Shown: positions 1 through 6,516, counted from the stretch's first letter. The stretch: 14,611 bases of DNA from Dehalococcoidia bacterium UBA2160 (GCA_002328865.1 DCWO01000179.1:1-14611), one strand, 5' to 3'. Numbers and translations are program-made. Notes: generated by a model from the letters alone, not told the origin.

Positions 1-38
1 GCCTTGCCGCGGTCCGTCGGATTGCGCCCAATCAGGTC
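1..38 (-). CDS. IS5-family transposase, orfB (catalytic frame), 5' end only
   Basis: Reading the minus strand from 38 in the -1 frame relative to orfA gives DLIGRNPTDRGK, which continues the IS5-family transposase exactly after the FGG of orfA. The NPTDRGK segment is a typical conserved stretch just inside the DDE domain of two-frame IS5 transposases. Only 12 full codons lie inside the window. The frame has no stop and runs off the edge, so intactness of the remainder is unknown. Confidence 0.75.
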
Positions 39-394
39 CCCCCAAAACGAGCTTTGCCCATGGCTCCATCTGCGGACTGCCATTCCCAATCCACATTATC
101 CAACTCTTCGCACACCTCGACCAAGACTGCCCACATACGGCTCAGGACACCCAGTTCCACCCAGCGTTGCAAGGTGCGATGGATTGTGCTGTCGTCACCA
201 AGTTCTTTGGGCAGTCGATTCCATTGACACCCACTTCGCAGGTGAAAAATGATGCCATTGAGCATCAGTCGAGGATCAGCGCGTCTCCGGCCCTTGGGTT
301 TGGACGGGTCTCTTTCCAAGATGATTGGCTCGATGCGTTCCCAAAGTTCGTCAGGCACTTCCCAGATGGTGCCTAACGTCTCTTGCTTGTTCAT
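32..394 (-). CDS. IS5-family transposase, orfA (upstream frame)
   Basis: Codes for 120 residues starting MNKQETLG. The frame is open further upstream to 493, but the ATG at 394 has a clear ribosome binding site (GGAGG at 400-404), so I place the start here. The N-terminal half is the helix-turn-helix DUF4096-type domain of IS5 transposases (VPDELWERIEPIILER, then LNGIIFHLRSGCQWNRLP and a GDDSTIHRTLQRW segment). The C-terminus reaches SADGAMGKARFGG, where D109 is the probable first acidic residue of the DDE catalytic triad. The frame closes with TGA directly after a G6 run. The rest of the catalytic domain is encoded in the -1 frame, so full transposase needs ribosomal frameshifting. Alone, the product would lack most of the catalytic core. 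Confidence 0.88.
   Translation of the reverse strand: MNKQETLGTIWEVPDELWERIEPIILERDPSKPKGRRRADPRLMLNGIIFHLRSGCQWNRLPKELGDDSTIHRTLQRWVELGVLSRMWAVLVEVCEELDNVDWEWQSADGAMGKARFGGT
38..47 (-). promoter_or_regulatory. Probable -1 programmed frameshift site (T4G6)
   Basis: On the minus strand orfA reads TTT GGG GGG ACC TGA. The run TTTTGGGGGG is homopolymeric enough for tRNA slippage back one base. The -1 frame then gives GAC CTG ATT GGG, rejoining the conserved transposase sequence (…FGG/DLIGRNPTDRGK) without a gap. Two-frame IS5 transposases are known to use -1 slippage on A- or G-runs. A simple one-base mutation in the homopolymer cannot be excluded. Confidence 0.6.
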
Positions 395-487
395 GTGGTT
401 CCTCCGATGCTTTTGAAGGAACCTTACGAAATGTCTTGGAAATCGTTCAATGAATCTGCAGGTCATCATTTTGAGATAGTTACTTAG

Positions 488-1227
488 AGCCAAGGCTTCT
501 GGAAGCAGCAGTTCAAAGCGAGGAAGAAGGACAAACCCAACCTGATCGATACCGACACGCTAAACGCCTACCTAGGTATTGTAGACTTCGCCTCCGGTGT
601 ATTCGCCTTCGGCGACACGATCGGCGTAACGCCCATTGCCGAAGCCAACGCTGTATTCAACCCGCCGAAGACCAACAATGGCGGAAGCCCCTTGAACGGT
701 GGCGGCAGTAGCGAAGGCAAAGGCGCGCGGAATGGCGAAGGCAGCGGAAGCGGCAGCAGCAAGCGCCCTTCCGGAGAGGGCGTTGACCCGGATGACGAAT
801 CTGATTCAGACTCTGGCAGCGGGACCAACCTCGCCAAGAAACTTGAAGACGCGCGAAAGCAGACGTTGGCGCCGTGGCTCAATTTCGCCTACGGCGCGAT
901 CGGCTGGGACGAACTCGTGGACACAGACGGCGATGGTGTTCTTGACGATCAGAAGGACATGACGTTCGGCGAACTGATTGTCCAGGTAGAGACCATCTTG
1001 AACGACCCGGCCGCGACGACAGACGACCTCAAGCGGCGAAGGACTTGGCCGAGGCCGTGAACAAGCACGACAAGGACAACCCGGAATGCGACACCAAGTC
1101 GGGAACGGGCACCAAGTCAGGCACAAAGGCCGATACCAAAGACAGCACCCAAGGCAGCACCAACGGTGACGCCAAGCAAGACACGAAAGGCAAGAACGGC
1201 AAGCCAGGTAGAGGCGGCAGAAGGTAA
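488..1227 (+). pseudogene. 3' remnant of a surface/secreted protein gene, cut by the IS and frameshifted
   Basis: From 488 the frame reads SQGFWKQQFKARKKDKPN and continues to a stop at 1058-1060. The QGFWKQQF start is typical of a module seen at the ends of large secreted bacterial proteins. It continues with an LNAYLGIVDFASGVF segment, a Gly/Ser/Lys-rich linker (about 675-790), then TLAPWLNFAYGAIGWDELVDTDGDGVLDDQ, where DTDGDGVLDD is an EF-hand/dockerin-like calcium-binding loop. The end of this frame (KRRRTWPRP) is nonsensical, whereas from 1034 the +2 frame gives AAKDLAEAVNKHDKDNPECD and a Thr/Lys/Asp/Gly-rich basic tail ending RGGRR at 1227. Restoring one G at 1033/1034 (AAG GCG GCG AAG) joins the two parts cleanly. 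The gene has therefore lost its 5' part to the IS insertion and suffered a one-base deletion. The start and any signal peptide are not in the window. Confidence 0.75.
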
Positions 1228-1264
1228 GCCTGCCAAGATCCGAAACTGATAGCAGCTAGTGAGT

Positions 1265-1295
1265 GGAGGCCGGTCCTATTGCGGGGCCGGCCTCC
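1265..1295 (+). terminator. GC-rich terminator-like hairpin between convergent genes
   Basis: GGAGGCCGG (1265-1273) pairs perfectly with CCGGCCTCC (1287-1295), and the stem can extend inward by about three pairs with one G-U. It lies 38 bases past the end of the surface-protein remnant and about 50 bases past the end of the convergent alkylation-repair gene. There is no good T-run on either side, so it is either a weak bidirectional terminator or an RNA 3'-end stabiliser. Confidence 0.55.
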
Positions 1296-1345
1296 AATTG
1301 TGTCGGGCGTTTGATGATGTTCGCCGCCCTCCCGGTGGCAATCGG

Positions 1346-2095
1346 CTACCGTGTACGGCCCAGCCGCTCTCGATAGGCCGTCATCAACTCGTCCTTCTGC
1401 TCGTTCGGCAGGTACTTCGCGGCTTCGCGAATCGTCACACCGGAGATTCGATCTGTCCTCGGCCGGACGAAGTCGTACACAGACGTCGGGTCCGACTTCG
1501 AGACCTCCCGGAGCACCCAGCCGATCGCCTTGCGGATAAAGAACTCGGTTTCGTCCAGCATCGCGTCCGCGTAGCCGAGGAAGCGATCAAGGTCGCCCCT
1601 GTCATGGCTCAAGGATGGCAAGAGAACCAGCATCGCGGTCCGTCTGATCCAGAAGTTCTCGTCCTCGGCCCAACGATCGAGCACGACTCCCGGATCGGGA
1701 TGCCGTTCGACGAGATCGGCGCCGACTTTCGTCGCCAACGAGTCCACGAAAGCCCATGTGTGCGAATTTCGGACAAGCTCTTCCACCACACTCAGATCCC
1801 TAGGCTCCAATCGGTTGACGAACCTCGTGAGCATGCCCACCGCGAACGATTTCACTTCGTAAACCGGGCGCTCCCAACATGCCCGCGCGAGAGCAATGGC
1901 TTGGTCGCGCGTCAGGTCGCGATGCGCTCGCGCAAACGCGGAGGTCTGCTTTCGAATGCCCGCGGTCTTGACTCCGTGGAATTCGAGATCCGATTTCAGA
2001 TAACTCTTCATGTAACCGGCGTCCTCCGAATTTCCTGCTTCGCGAAATACGGCATCAAGATCGTCAACGATTCGGCCGACGTCGAACTCGTGCAT
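1346..2095 (-). CDS. DNA alkylation repair protein, AlkD-like (HEAT-repeat glycosylase fold)
   Basis: About 249 residues, the usual size for the DNA alkylation repair family (PF08713-like), built of tandem helical HEAT-like repeats. Family AlkD enzymes excise N3- and N7-alkylated purines in the cytosol. Recognisable segments are YMKSYLKSDLEFHGV near the N-terminus, the acidic-site segment SHTWAFVDSLATKV (W114, D118), ENFWIRRTAML (R151/R152) and EFFIRKAIGWVLREVSK (W193). The spacing of these Trp, Asp, Arg and Trp residues closely follows AlkD of Bacillus cereus (W109, D113, R148, W187), so the active site looks intact. Start choice: GGAG at 2101-2104 lies 3 bases before one ATG (2098) and 6 before the next (2095). 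I prefer 2095; the upstream in-frame start at 2125 lacks a binding site. It is monocistronic and convergent with the IS-damaged gene. Confidence 0.85.
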   Translation of the reverse strand: MHEFDVGRIVDDLDAVFREAGNSEDAGYMKSYLKSDLEFHGVKTAGIRKQTSAFARAHRDLTRDQAIALARACWERPVYEVKSFAVGMLTRFVNRLEPRDLSVVEELVRNSHTWAFVDSLATKVGADLVERHPDPGVVLDRWAEDENFWIRRTAMLVLLPSLSHDRGDLDRFLGYADAMLDETEFFIRKAIGWVLREVSKSDPTSVYDFVRPRTDRISGVTIREAAKYLPNEQKDELMTAYRERLGRTR

Positions 2096-2233
2096 CATGC
2101 TCTCCTTCACGACTCCCGCCGGCAACGCCGGTTGGCCTCACAATACCAGACAGAGCCGGATCGTGTGTTCGTCTATCGATTCACATGTGTTCGTGCGGCG
2201 CCGTCAACTTCCGCGGAGAGGGCTGCATGGCTT

Positions 2234-2262
2234 GTTATGCCCGATCCTCGTTGACTCGGCAA
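2234..2262 (-). promoter_or_regulatory. Candidate promoter for the alkylation repair gene
   Basis: On the minus strand TTGCCG (2262-2257) and CATAAC (2239-2234) are separated by 17 bases, a sigma70-like arrangement with four of six matches in each box. It lies about 140 bases upstream of the start codon. Not a strong match; recorded as a candidate only. Confidence 0.3.
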
Positions 2263-2386
2263 ATGCGACGACATCCTGCATCCACCTCACGGCGCTGGCG
2301 CGGGTCAATCAGCCTTCGAGTTCGGTTCCGCACTTGAATGGCTACCCAATCAACTTATCCGACGAACATTGACGAATAACCGCGTG

Positions 2387-2417
2387 GCTTGTTTTATAGC
2401 ATGCATTGCTTGTTTTA
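2387..2417 (+). repeat. Phased direct repeat GCTTGTTTTA (21-bp period)
   Basis: GCTTGTTTTA occurs at 2387-2396 and again at 2408-2417, exactly 21 bases apart, i.e. two helical turns on the same DNA face. A related word, GCTTGTTATG, is at 2230-2239. Spacing by whole helical turns is typical of sites for dimeric or cooperating DNA-binding proteins such as OmpR-type regulators. Function is inferred only. Confidence 0.4.
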
Positions 2418-2489
2418 ACGTCTTTACTGCGCGGCTCGGAATGTTTATGGGTGTCCCTGCAGAATCAACATCTGCCATCAACATTCCAT

Positions 2490-2499
2490 GAACATGTTC
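2490..2499. promoter_or_regulatory. Perfect palindrome GAACATGTTC
   Basis: A 10-bp perfect palindrome set among further AACATT/AACATG words. It resembles a LexA-type half-site pair but with only two bases between GAAC and GTTC (the Gram-positive LexA box has four), so it is more likely another regulator's site, or chance. Confidence 0.3.
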
Positions 2500-2560
2500 G
2501 GCTTCGTCCGATTGCATGTTTGTGAATGTTCAGCATTGCGAGCAACATGTGTGAATTATG

Positions 2561-2577
2561 GTTGGAACGGTTCCAAC
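2561..2577. promoter_or_regulatory. Operator-like palindrome GTTGGAACGGTTCCAAC
   Basis: Two perfect 8-base arms (GTTGGAAC and GTTCCAAC) around a single central base. An exact 17-bp dyad like this is typical of a dimeric repressor or activator operator. It lies 65 bases upstream of the -35 box of the candidate cox promoter at 2643, a suitable position for an activator. The cognate protein is unknown. Confidence 0.5.
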
Positions 2578-2642
2578 TCCCTTTCGAACAGAGATTTCAT
2601 ACGTGTGTCATTGATATAAGGGCGAAATTAGATCAATACCAG

Positions 2643-2671
2643 TTGACAAACGATCTTGCATTCGATAGATT
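2643..2671 (+). promoter_or_regulatory. Sigma70-like promoter, probable cox operon promoter
   Basis: TTGACA (2643-2648), a spacer of exactly 17 bases, then TAGATT (2666-2671). The -35 box is a perfect consensus and the -10 box matches four of six. It points toward coxB, whose start is about 335 bases downstream, so a long 5' leader is implied unless a second promoter lies closer. Confidence 0.5.
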
Positions 2672-3006
2672 AGCTGACGCATGCGCGAAAGGCCGTTAAT
2701 GCACCGGGACAGTTGACTGAACGATTCTTGTGTTGGGTTTGCGCCAGATGCAATAACGTGGTGGATCTCATTCGACAAGTGATCACATTCCCAAAGATTA
2801 TTCAAACGCGGTTGGCGTCACGTTAAGTGTCGCATGTGAAAACGTGTCGTGGGAGCATCGGTTGGATGATTGCCGCTTGAAAACCCCTGGACTTAAAGGG
2901 TGGCCGCTCGGCCCCGATTCGGAGGGCCAGCCGTCGCACGGCGGCCAACGCGGTTCGCTCACCGGGCGGTCATCGGGCCGTCGACACCTCAGTTAGGGAG
3001 TAGGCG

Positions 3007-3750
3007 ATGAACAGACACGCCATGATAGTCGGAGCGCTCTGGGTCGTGTTCACGATCGCGGGCGAGGCCGTGGTGCTGGGCTTCTCGCCATTTCCCGTGG
3101 CCGCATCCGAGCAGGCTGCCGTGGTCGATGACGCATTTACGCTGTTGACCTTGATGGCCGTTCCCGTTTTTTCGCTAGTCTGCGCGATGTTGCTCTACAG
3201 CGGTCTGCGGTTCGGCCAAAACAGCCAACCCGACCAGGACGGGCCGCCGACGCGCAACAACAAATCCATCGTATGGGTTTGGTTATTTGTCACAACGGTC
3301 CTAACAATCGTCATGATCATCCACCCTGGGATCACCGGCATCCTTGACTTGCGGGCAGACGACGACAACATCGACCTCGTGGTCCAACTCGAAGCGCGCC
3401 AGTACTTTTGGAATGTGAAATTCCCTGACGCCGGCGTTCGCACGACCAAAGAGCTGGTGCTGCCAATCGACGAAAACGTGCAATTCTTGATCATGGCGCA
3501 TGACGTGCTCCACTCATTCTGGGTGCCCGCTTTTCGGGTAAAGATCGATGCGGTGCCCGGAATGTTCACGAAAGTAACCGCCACGCCCAACGAATTAGGT
3601 TCGTTCGACGACGATGTCAACTTCCGCATCCAGTGCGCCGAACTCTGCGGAGTTGGCCACGCCACAATGCAGTTGCCGGTGCGTGTCGTCGAGAGGGCGG
3701 AATTTGATCAGTGGCTAACCGAACAAAAGCCGATAGCGGCCCGGAGGTAG
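3007..3750 (+). CDS. coxB: Cytochrome c oxidase subunit II
   Basis: 247 residues. Subunit II accepts electrons from cytochrome c at its CuA centre and passes them to subunit I. All CuA ligands are visible: H169 in HSFWVP, then C210, E212, C214, H218 and M221 in CAELCGVGHATM. The aromatic electron-entry segment is RQYFW (131-135), in place of the more usual WYW-type. Hydrophobic segments lie at about 5-28 (possible signal peptide, cleavage near VAA/SE, or a membrane anchor), 44-66 and 88-108. The rest is the extracytoplasmic cupredoxin domain. There is no CXXCH, so no fused cytochrome c domain (not a caa3 type by this subunit), and no lipobox. Start at the ATG with AGGGAG six bases upstream. 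First gene of the operon; coxA starts four bases after its stop. Confidence 0.95.
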   Translation: MNRHAMIVGALWVVFTIAGEAVVLGFSPFPVAASEQAAVVDDAFTLLTLMAVPVFSLVCAMLLYSGLRFGQNSQPDQDGPPTRNNKSIVWVWLFVTTVLTIVMIIHPGITGILDLRADDDNIDLVVQLEARQYFWNVKFPDAGVRTTKELVLPIDENVQFLIMAHDVLHSFWVPAFRVKIDAVPGMFTKVTATPNELGSFDDDVNFRIQCAELCGVGHATMQLPVRVVERAEFDQWLTEQKPIAARR

Positions 3751-3754
3751 AGCG

Positions 3755-5608
3755 TTGGCTTCCCTTTCCGCACTGAAATACATTGGCCGCGCCCTGGTCT
3801 TCGCCGCGATTGGCATGGCCATAGGGATTGGCTTGGGCCAACTCATCGCAGAGGTCACGGATAAGCCTCCCGTCCAGATCAGAATCGCACTGGGCTATGT
3901 CTTCGCGCTGCTGGGCTGGCTGTTCGGCGCCGGACTGTGGGAAGCCATGGGGCGCGAGTGGTTCGGACTGACTCCGCGGGAGCAGGCGGTCTCGGGCTGG
4001 GAGCGGTACTTCAGTTTCAGCACAGATCACAAAGTCATCGGCGTCCAATACCTGGTGACGTTCGTCATCCTCTTCCTGCTCGGCGGGGCAATGGCAATGC
4101 TGCTTCGTCTGGAACTGATCGATCCGGGCAAAACCCTGCTGGACAACAACCAGTTCAACACCGCCATGAGCCTGCACGGCATTATCATGATCGCCGTGGC
4201 CGTGGCGACGATCATCGGCGGGTTCGCCAACTTCGCCGTGCCCATCATGATAGGCGCCGACGACGTCGCGTTCCCCCGAATCAACGCCCTCAGCTACTGG
4301 ATTGTGCCGCCCGTGGCGGTCATGCTGATCCTCACGCCGGTGTTTGGGGGGTTCGACTCAGGCTGGACGGCCTACCCGCCCCTGAGCGTGATTAACGCCG
4401 ACGGACAGTTGTTCATGCTGTTCGCCTTTTTGACGTTCGGATTGTCTTCCATCCTTGGCGGGCTGAATTTCGTGACGACGATCATTACCATGCGCGCGCC
4501 GGGGATGACCTGGAGCAGGTTGCCGATTTTCGTCTGGTCGATACTCGCCGCGGCGATCATCAGCCTCACGGCCACCCAGGTAGTGGCGTTCGGACTGCTG
4601 ATGGTGATACTTGACCGCGTGGTTGGCATGACGTTCTTCAACGCGGCGCTGGGCGGCAAACCTCTGCTTTTCGAGCACGTGTTCTGGTTCTACTCTCATC
4701 CGGCCGTCTACATCATGATCCTGCCTGCATTTGGGATCGAACTCGAGGTCTTGAGCCACTTCTCACGTAAGCCTGTGTTTGCGTACAAGCTGGTGGTCGC
4801 AAGTTTCATGTCCATCGTCGTGTTGAGCTATCTCGTTTGGGCCCATCATCTGTTCACCAGCGGGATGGAAGACTTCCTGCACATCCCGTTCATGGTCATG
4901 ACGGAACTGATTTCCATACCGACCGGGATCGTGTTCCTGTCGGCGCTGGGCACCATGTGGATGGGGAGACTGTGGCTGAAGACCCCGATGTTGTTTGTTT
5001 TGGGTGTGGTGTTCAATTTCCTCATCGGAGGGATCACCGGGATATTCTTGGCCGACGTGGCCACCGACGTTCACCTTCAAGACACCTACTTCGTCGTAGC
5101 TCACTTCCACTACACGATGATGGGGGGCGAGATATTCGTAATATTCGGGGCCTTGTACTATTGGTTCCCCAAAGTAACCGGCCGAATGTACAACGAGACC
5201 CTTGGCAAGATCCACTTCTGGTGGATGTTCATTTCCTATAACGTCGTGTTCTTGACGCTGTTCTGGATCGGCGTGCAAGGCATGAATCGCCGCGTGGCGG
5301 ACTACCCTGAGGAGTACACTGACGCAAATTTGTTCGCGAGCATTGCTTCATTTGCGCTTGGCGCGAGCTTCCTCGTCTTCGTGTACAACATGGTCTCGTC
5401 CTGGGTTCGCGGTCCCGTCGCCGGGGCGAATCCTTGGGGCGCTCGGACACTGGAGTGGATGACGAGCTCCCCGCCGCCGCACGAGAATTTCGACACGCCG
5501 CCGGTGGTCCTGGCCGACCCGTACGGATACGGCGAGCCTGACTCGGTTCACGCAACTTTCGAGCAGCGTCCCGGAGCTGCGCCGGCTGGCGCGGGCGACG
5601 CTGATTGA
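3755..5608 (+). CDS. coxA: Cytochrome c oxidase subunit I, A2-like
   Basis: 617 residues, catalytic subunit of an O2-reducing haem-copper oxidase. TTG start, seven bases after GGAGG (3743-3747) within the end of coxB. An N-terminal extension of about 85 residues with two extra membrane helices precedes the usual TDHKVIG motif (90-96). Low-spin haem ligands are H141 and H452; the CuB ligands are H315, H364 and H365 with cross-link Tyr Y319; the high-spin haem ligand is H450. The D-channel residues D170 and N177 (IGADDVAFPRINA) are present. The glutamate of GHPEVY is replaced by A317 in FYSHPAVY, the A2-subfamily signature. Counting without gaps from the HH pair, the K-channel lysine position (bovine K319) is V393 in IPTGIVF. 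A2 oxidases such as Thermus caa3 normally keep this lysine, so its loss is odd. The helix after H141 is one residue shorter than in bovine and Rhodobacter enzymes. Confidence 0.95.
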   Translation: MASLSALKYIGRALVFAAIGMAIGIGLGQLIAEVTDKPPVQIRIALGYVFALLGWLFGAGLWEAMGREWFGLTPREQAVSGWERYFSFSTDHKVIGVQYLVTFVILFLLGGAMAMLLRLELIDPGKTLLDNNQFNTAMSLHGIIMIAVAVATIIGGFANFAVPIMIGADDVAFPRINALSYWIVPPVAVMLILTPVFGGFDSGWTAYPPLSVINADGQLFMLFAFLTFGLSSILGGLNFVTTIITMRAPGMTWSRLPIFVWSILAAAIISLTATQVVAFGLLMVILDRVVGMTFFNAALGGKPLLFEHVFWFYSHPAVYIMILPAFGIELEVLSHFSRKPVFAYKLVVASFMSIVVLSYLVWAHHLFTSGMEDFLHIPFMVMTELISIPTGIVFLSALGTMWMGRLWLKTPMLFVLGVVFNFLIGGITGIFLADVATDVHLQDTYFVVAHFHYTMMGGEIFVIFGALYYWFPKVTGRMYNETLGKIHFWWMFISYNVVFLTLFWIGVQGMNRRVADYPEEYTDANLFASIASFALGASFLVFVYNMVSSWVRGPVAGANPWGARTLEWMTSSPPPHENFDTPPVVLADPYGYGEPDSVHATFEQRPGAAPAGAGDAD

Positions 5609-5652
5609 GATTCGCCTCCCCTCCGGTAGAATCACGACAATGGAGCTTTCAC

Positions 5653-5859
5653 ATGCAGGTTGATAGCCTCAGACAATACATGCGCAGAGGCATCGTCGTA
5701 ATCATCGCTCTGGCAGTGCTGACGGCGGTGGAGTACGTTGTGGCCGTCGGGATCGACACAGGGAGGTTCGGCATCCTGGCAGTCATCGCGATCGTGAAGA
5801 CGTGGCTCATCGTCGAGTACTTCATGCACTTGTCTAAAGTCTGGCACGTGGGGGAATAA
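5653..5859 (+). CDS. Cytochrome c oxidase subunit IV, small membrane protein
   Basis: 68 residues, MQVDSLRQY…, with two hydrophobic segments (about 12-33 and 37-57). The closing motif, KTWLIVEYFMHL, is typical of the bacterial subunit IV (COX4_pro/CtaF-like) family, which sits beside subunits I and III and aids assembly or stability. The frame is open back to 5605, but the start at 5653 is chosen because GGAG (5642-5645) lies seven bases upstream and the product then has normal family length. It lies 44 bases after coxA and 2 bases before coxC, so it is clearly part of the operon. Confidence 0.88.
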   Translation: MQVDSLRQYMRRGIVVIIALAVLTAVEYVVAVGIDTGRFGILAVIAIVKTWLIVEYFMHLSKVWHVGE

Positions 5860-5861
5860 TC

Positions 5862-6437
5862 ATGGCAACTTCCACACAGGTCCACGCGTCCCAGGGCAAC
5901 TTCAATCGCGCGTCGATCCATCAGATTGGAATCTGGCTGTTTTTCACATCCGAGCTTTTTCTCTTTGGCGCGTTGGTGTCCACTCGCTACTACTTGCGAG
6001 GCTTCGAAACTCCGGAACACGTCGATCAACTGCTCGGCTTGGCGATAACTGCGATCCTTTTGCTGAGCTCACTTAGCGCCTACCGGGCCGAGACCGCCAT
6101 CTCACACGGTCAGCACAGGCAATTCGTGCGGAACCTATCGCTGACCATACTGTTTGGCGTGCTGTTCATGGTGGGCGTTGGCATCGAGTGGTACGAAGCA
6201 TTTCAGCACTTCCCGCCTTCGACCGGCTACGGGACGGTGTTCTTCACCACTACCGGCATCCACGCGGTCCACGTGTTCAGTGGGATCGTCATGCTCGTCC
6301 TGGTCTTGGTGATGGGGAGGAAGGCGGGTCGGTTCGGCCCCGATCGTTACTGGGGAGTCGAGGGCGTCGTCAAGTACTGGCACTTCGTCGATGTCGCATG
6401 GGTATTCATTTACCCGACATTGTACTTGGTCGGCTAG
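5862..6437 (+). CDS. coxC: Cytochrome c oxidase subunit III
   Basis: 191 residues with five predicted membrane helices, the usual short bacterial form lacking the first two helices of mitochondrial subunit III. Typical features are FFTSELFLFGAL in the first helix, GVGIEWYEAF, TGIHAVHVFSGI and the closing WHFVDVAWVFIYPTLYL signature. Subunit III binds the side of subunit I and supports proton uptake at the D-channel entrance. ATG start with a GGGGGA binding site overlapping the end of the subunit IV gene, so translation is probably coupled. Last gene of the operon. Confidence 0.95.
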   Translation: MATSTQVHASQGNFNRASIHQIGIWLFFTSELFLFGALVSTRYYLRGFETPEHVDQLLGLAITAILLLSSLSAYRAETAISHGQHRQFVRNLSLTILFGVLFMVGVGIEWYEAFQHFPPSTGYGTVFFTTTGIHAVHVFSGIVMLVLVLVMGRKAGRFGPDRYWGVEGVVKYWHFVDVAWVFIYPTLYLVG

Positions 6438-6492
6438 AACGCTAACCCCATCGCCGTCTGCCCACGTCGTCGATCGTAACCCGGGACTCGTT

Positions 6493-6516
6493 GCGGTCCG
6501 GCAAAGCGCCGGCCGC
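6493..6516 (+). terminator. Weak hairpin after the cox operon
   Basis: CCGGC (6498-6502) and GCCGG (6508-6512) form a stem around a five-base loop, extended by GCGG/CCGC across one bulged T. It begins 55 bases after the coxC stop. There is no T-run, so termination is uncertain. Confidence 0.3.

Larger units (their letters stand above)
1..487 (-). mobile_element. IS5-family (IS427/ISL2-like) insertion sequence, partial
   Basis: The minus strand carries the promoter-proximal part of an IS5-family element. It comprises a full orfA (394 to 32) and the first codons of orfB running off the left edge of the window. The outer end lies somewhere near 470-487. To its right (from 488) the plus strand reads straight into the open frame of an unrelated surface-type gene, and a TAG at 485-487 that interrupts that frame is best explained as supplied by the element or its junction. 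The other end, the second inverted repeat and the matching target duplication are outside the window, so the exact boundary and duplication cannot be fixed here. Subgroup assignment rests on the two-frame organisation and the DGAMGKARFGG/DLIGRNPTDRGK junction. Confidence 0.8.
2096..3006. other. Long divergent intergenic region upstream of the oxidase operon
   Basis: About 900 bases with no convincing gene. The largest frames (a 65-codon minus frame at 2608-2805 and plus frames antisense to the repair gene) show no conserved protein features. The middle (about 2360-2680) is visibly richer in A+T than the flanking genes and holds several operator-like elements listed separately: two copies of GCTTGTTTTA, the palindromes GAACATGTTC and GTTGGAACGGTTCCAAC, and a TTGACA-17-TAGATT promoter. 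AACATT/AACATG words recur through 2360-2550. The last 120 bases before coxB are very G+C-rich and may form a structured leader. Confidence 0.7.

Noticed and set aside
675..790. Tandem-repeat or CRISPR-like array
   Set aside because: The repetition is Gly/Ser/Lys-codon low complexity within a protein linker, with no regular repeat-spacer structure.
1259..2254. A 331-codon open frame on the plus strand
   Set aside because: It runs antisense to the AlkD-like repair gene, has an Arg/His-rich composition without conserved patterns, and the minus-strand product matches a known fold throughout.
2490..2499. LexA box
   Set aside because: GAACATGTTC has two, not four, bases between GAAC and GTTC, so it does not fit the Gram-positive LexA consensus.
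2608..2805. A 65-codon minus-strand open frame in the cox upstream region
   Set aside because: No convincing ribosome binding site or conserved pattern, and it covers the likely cox promoter on the other strand.
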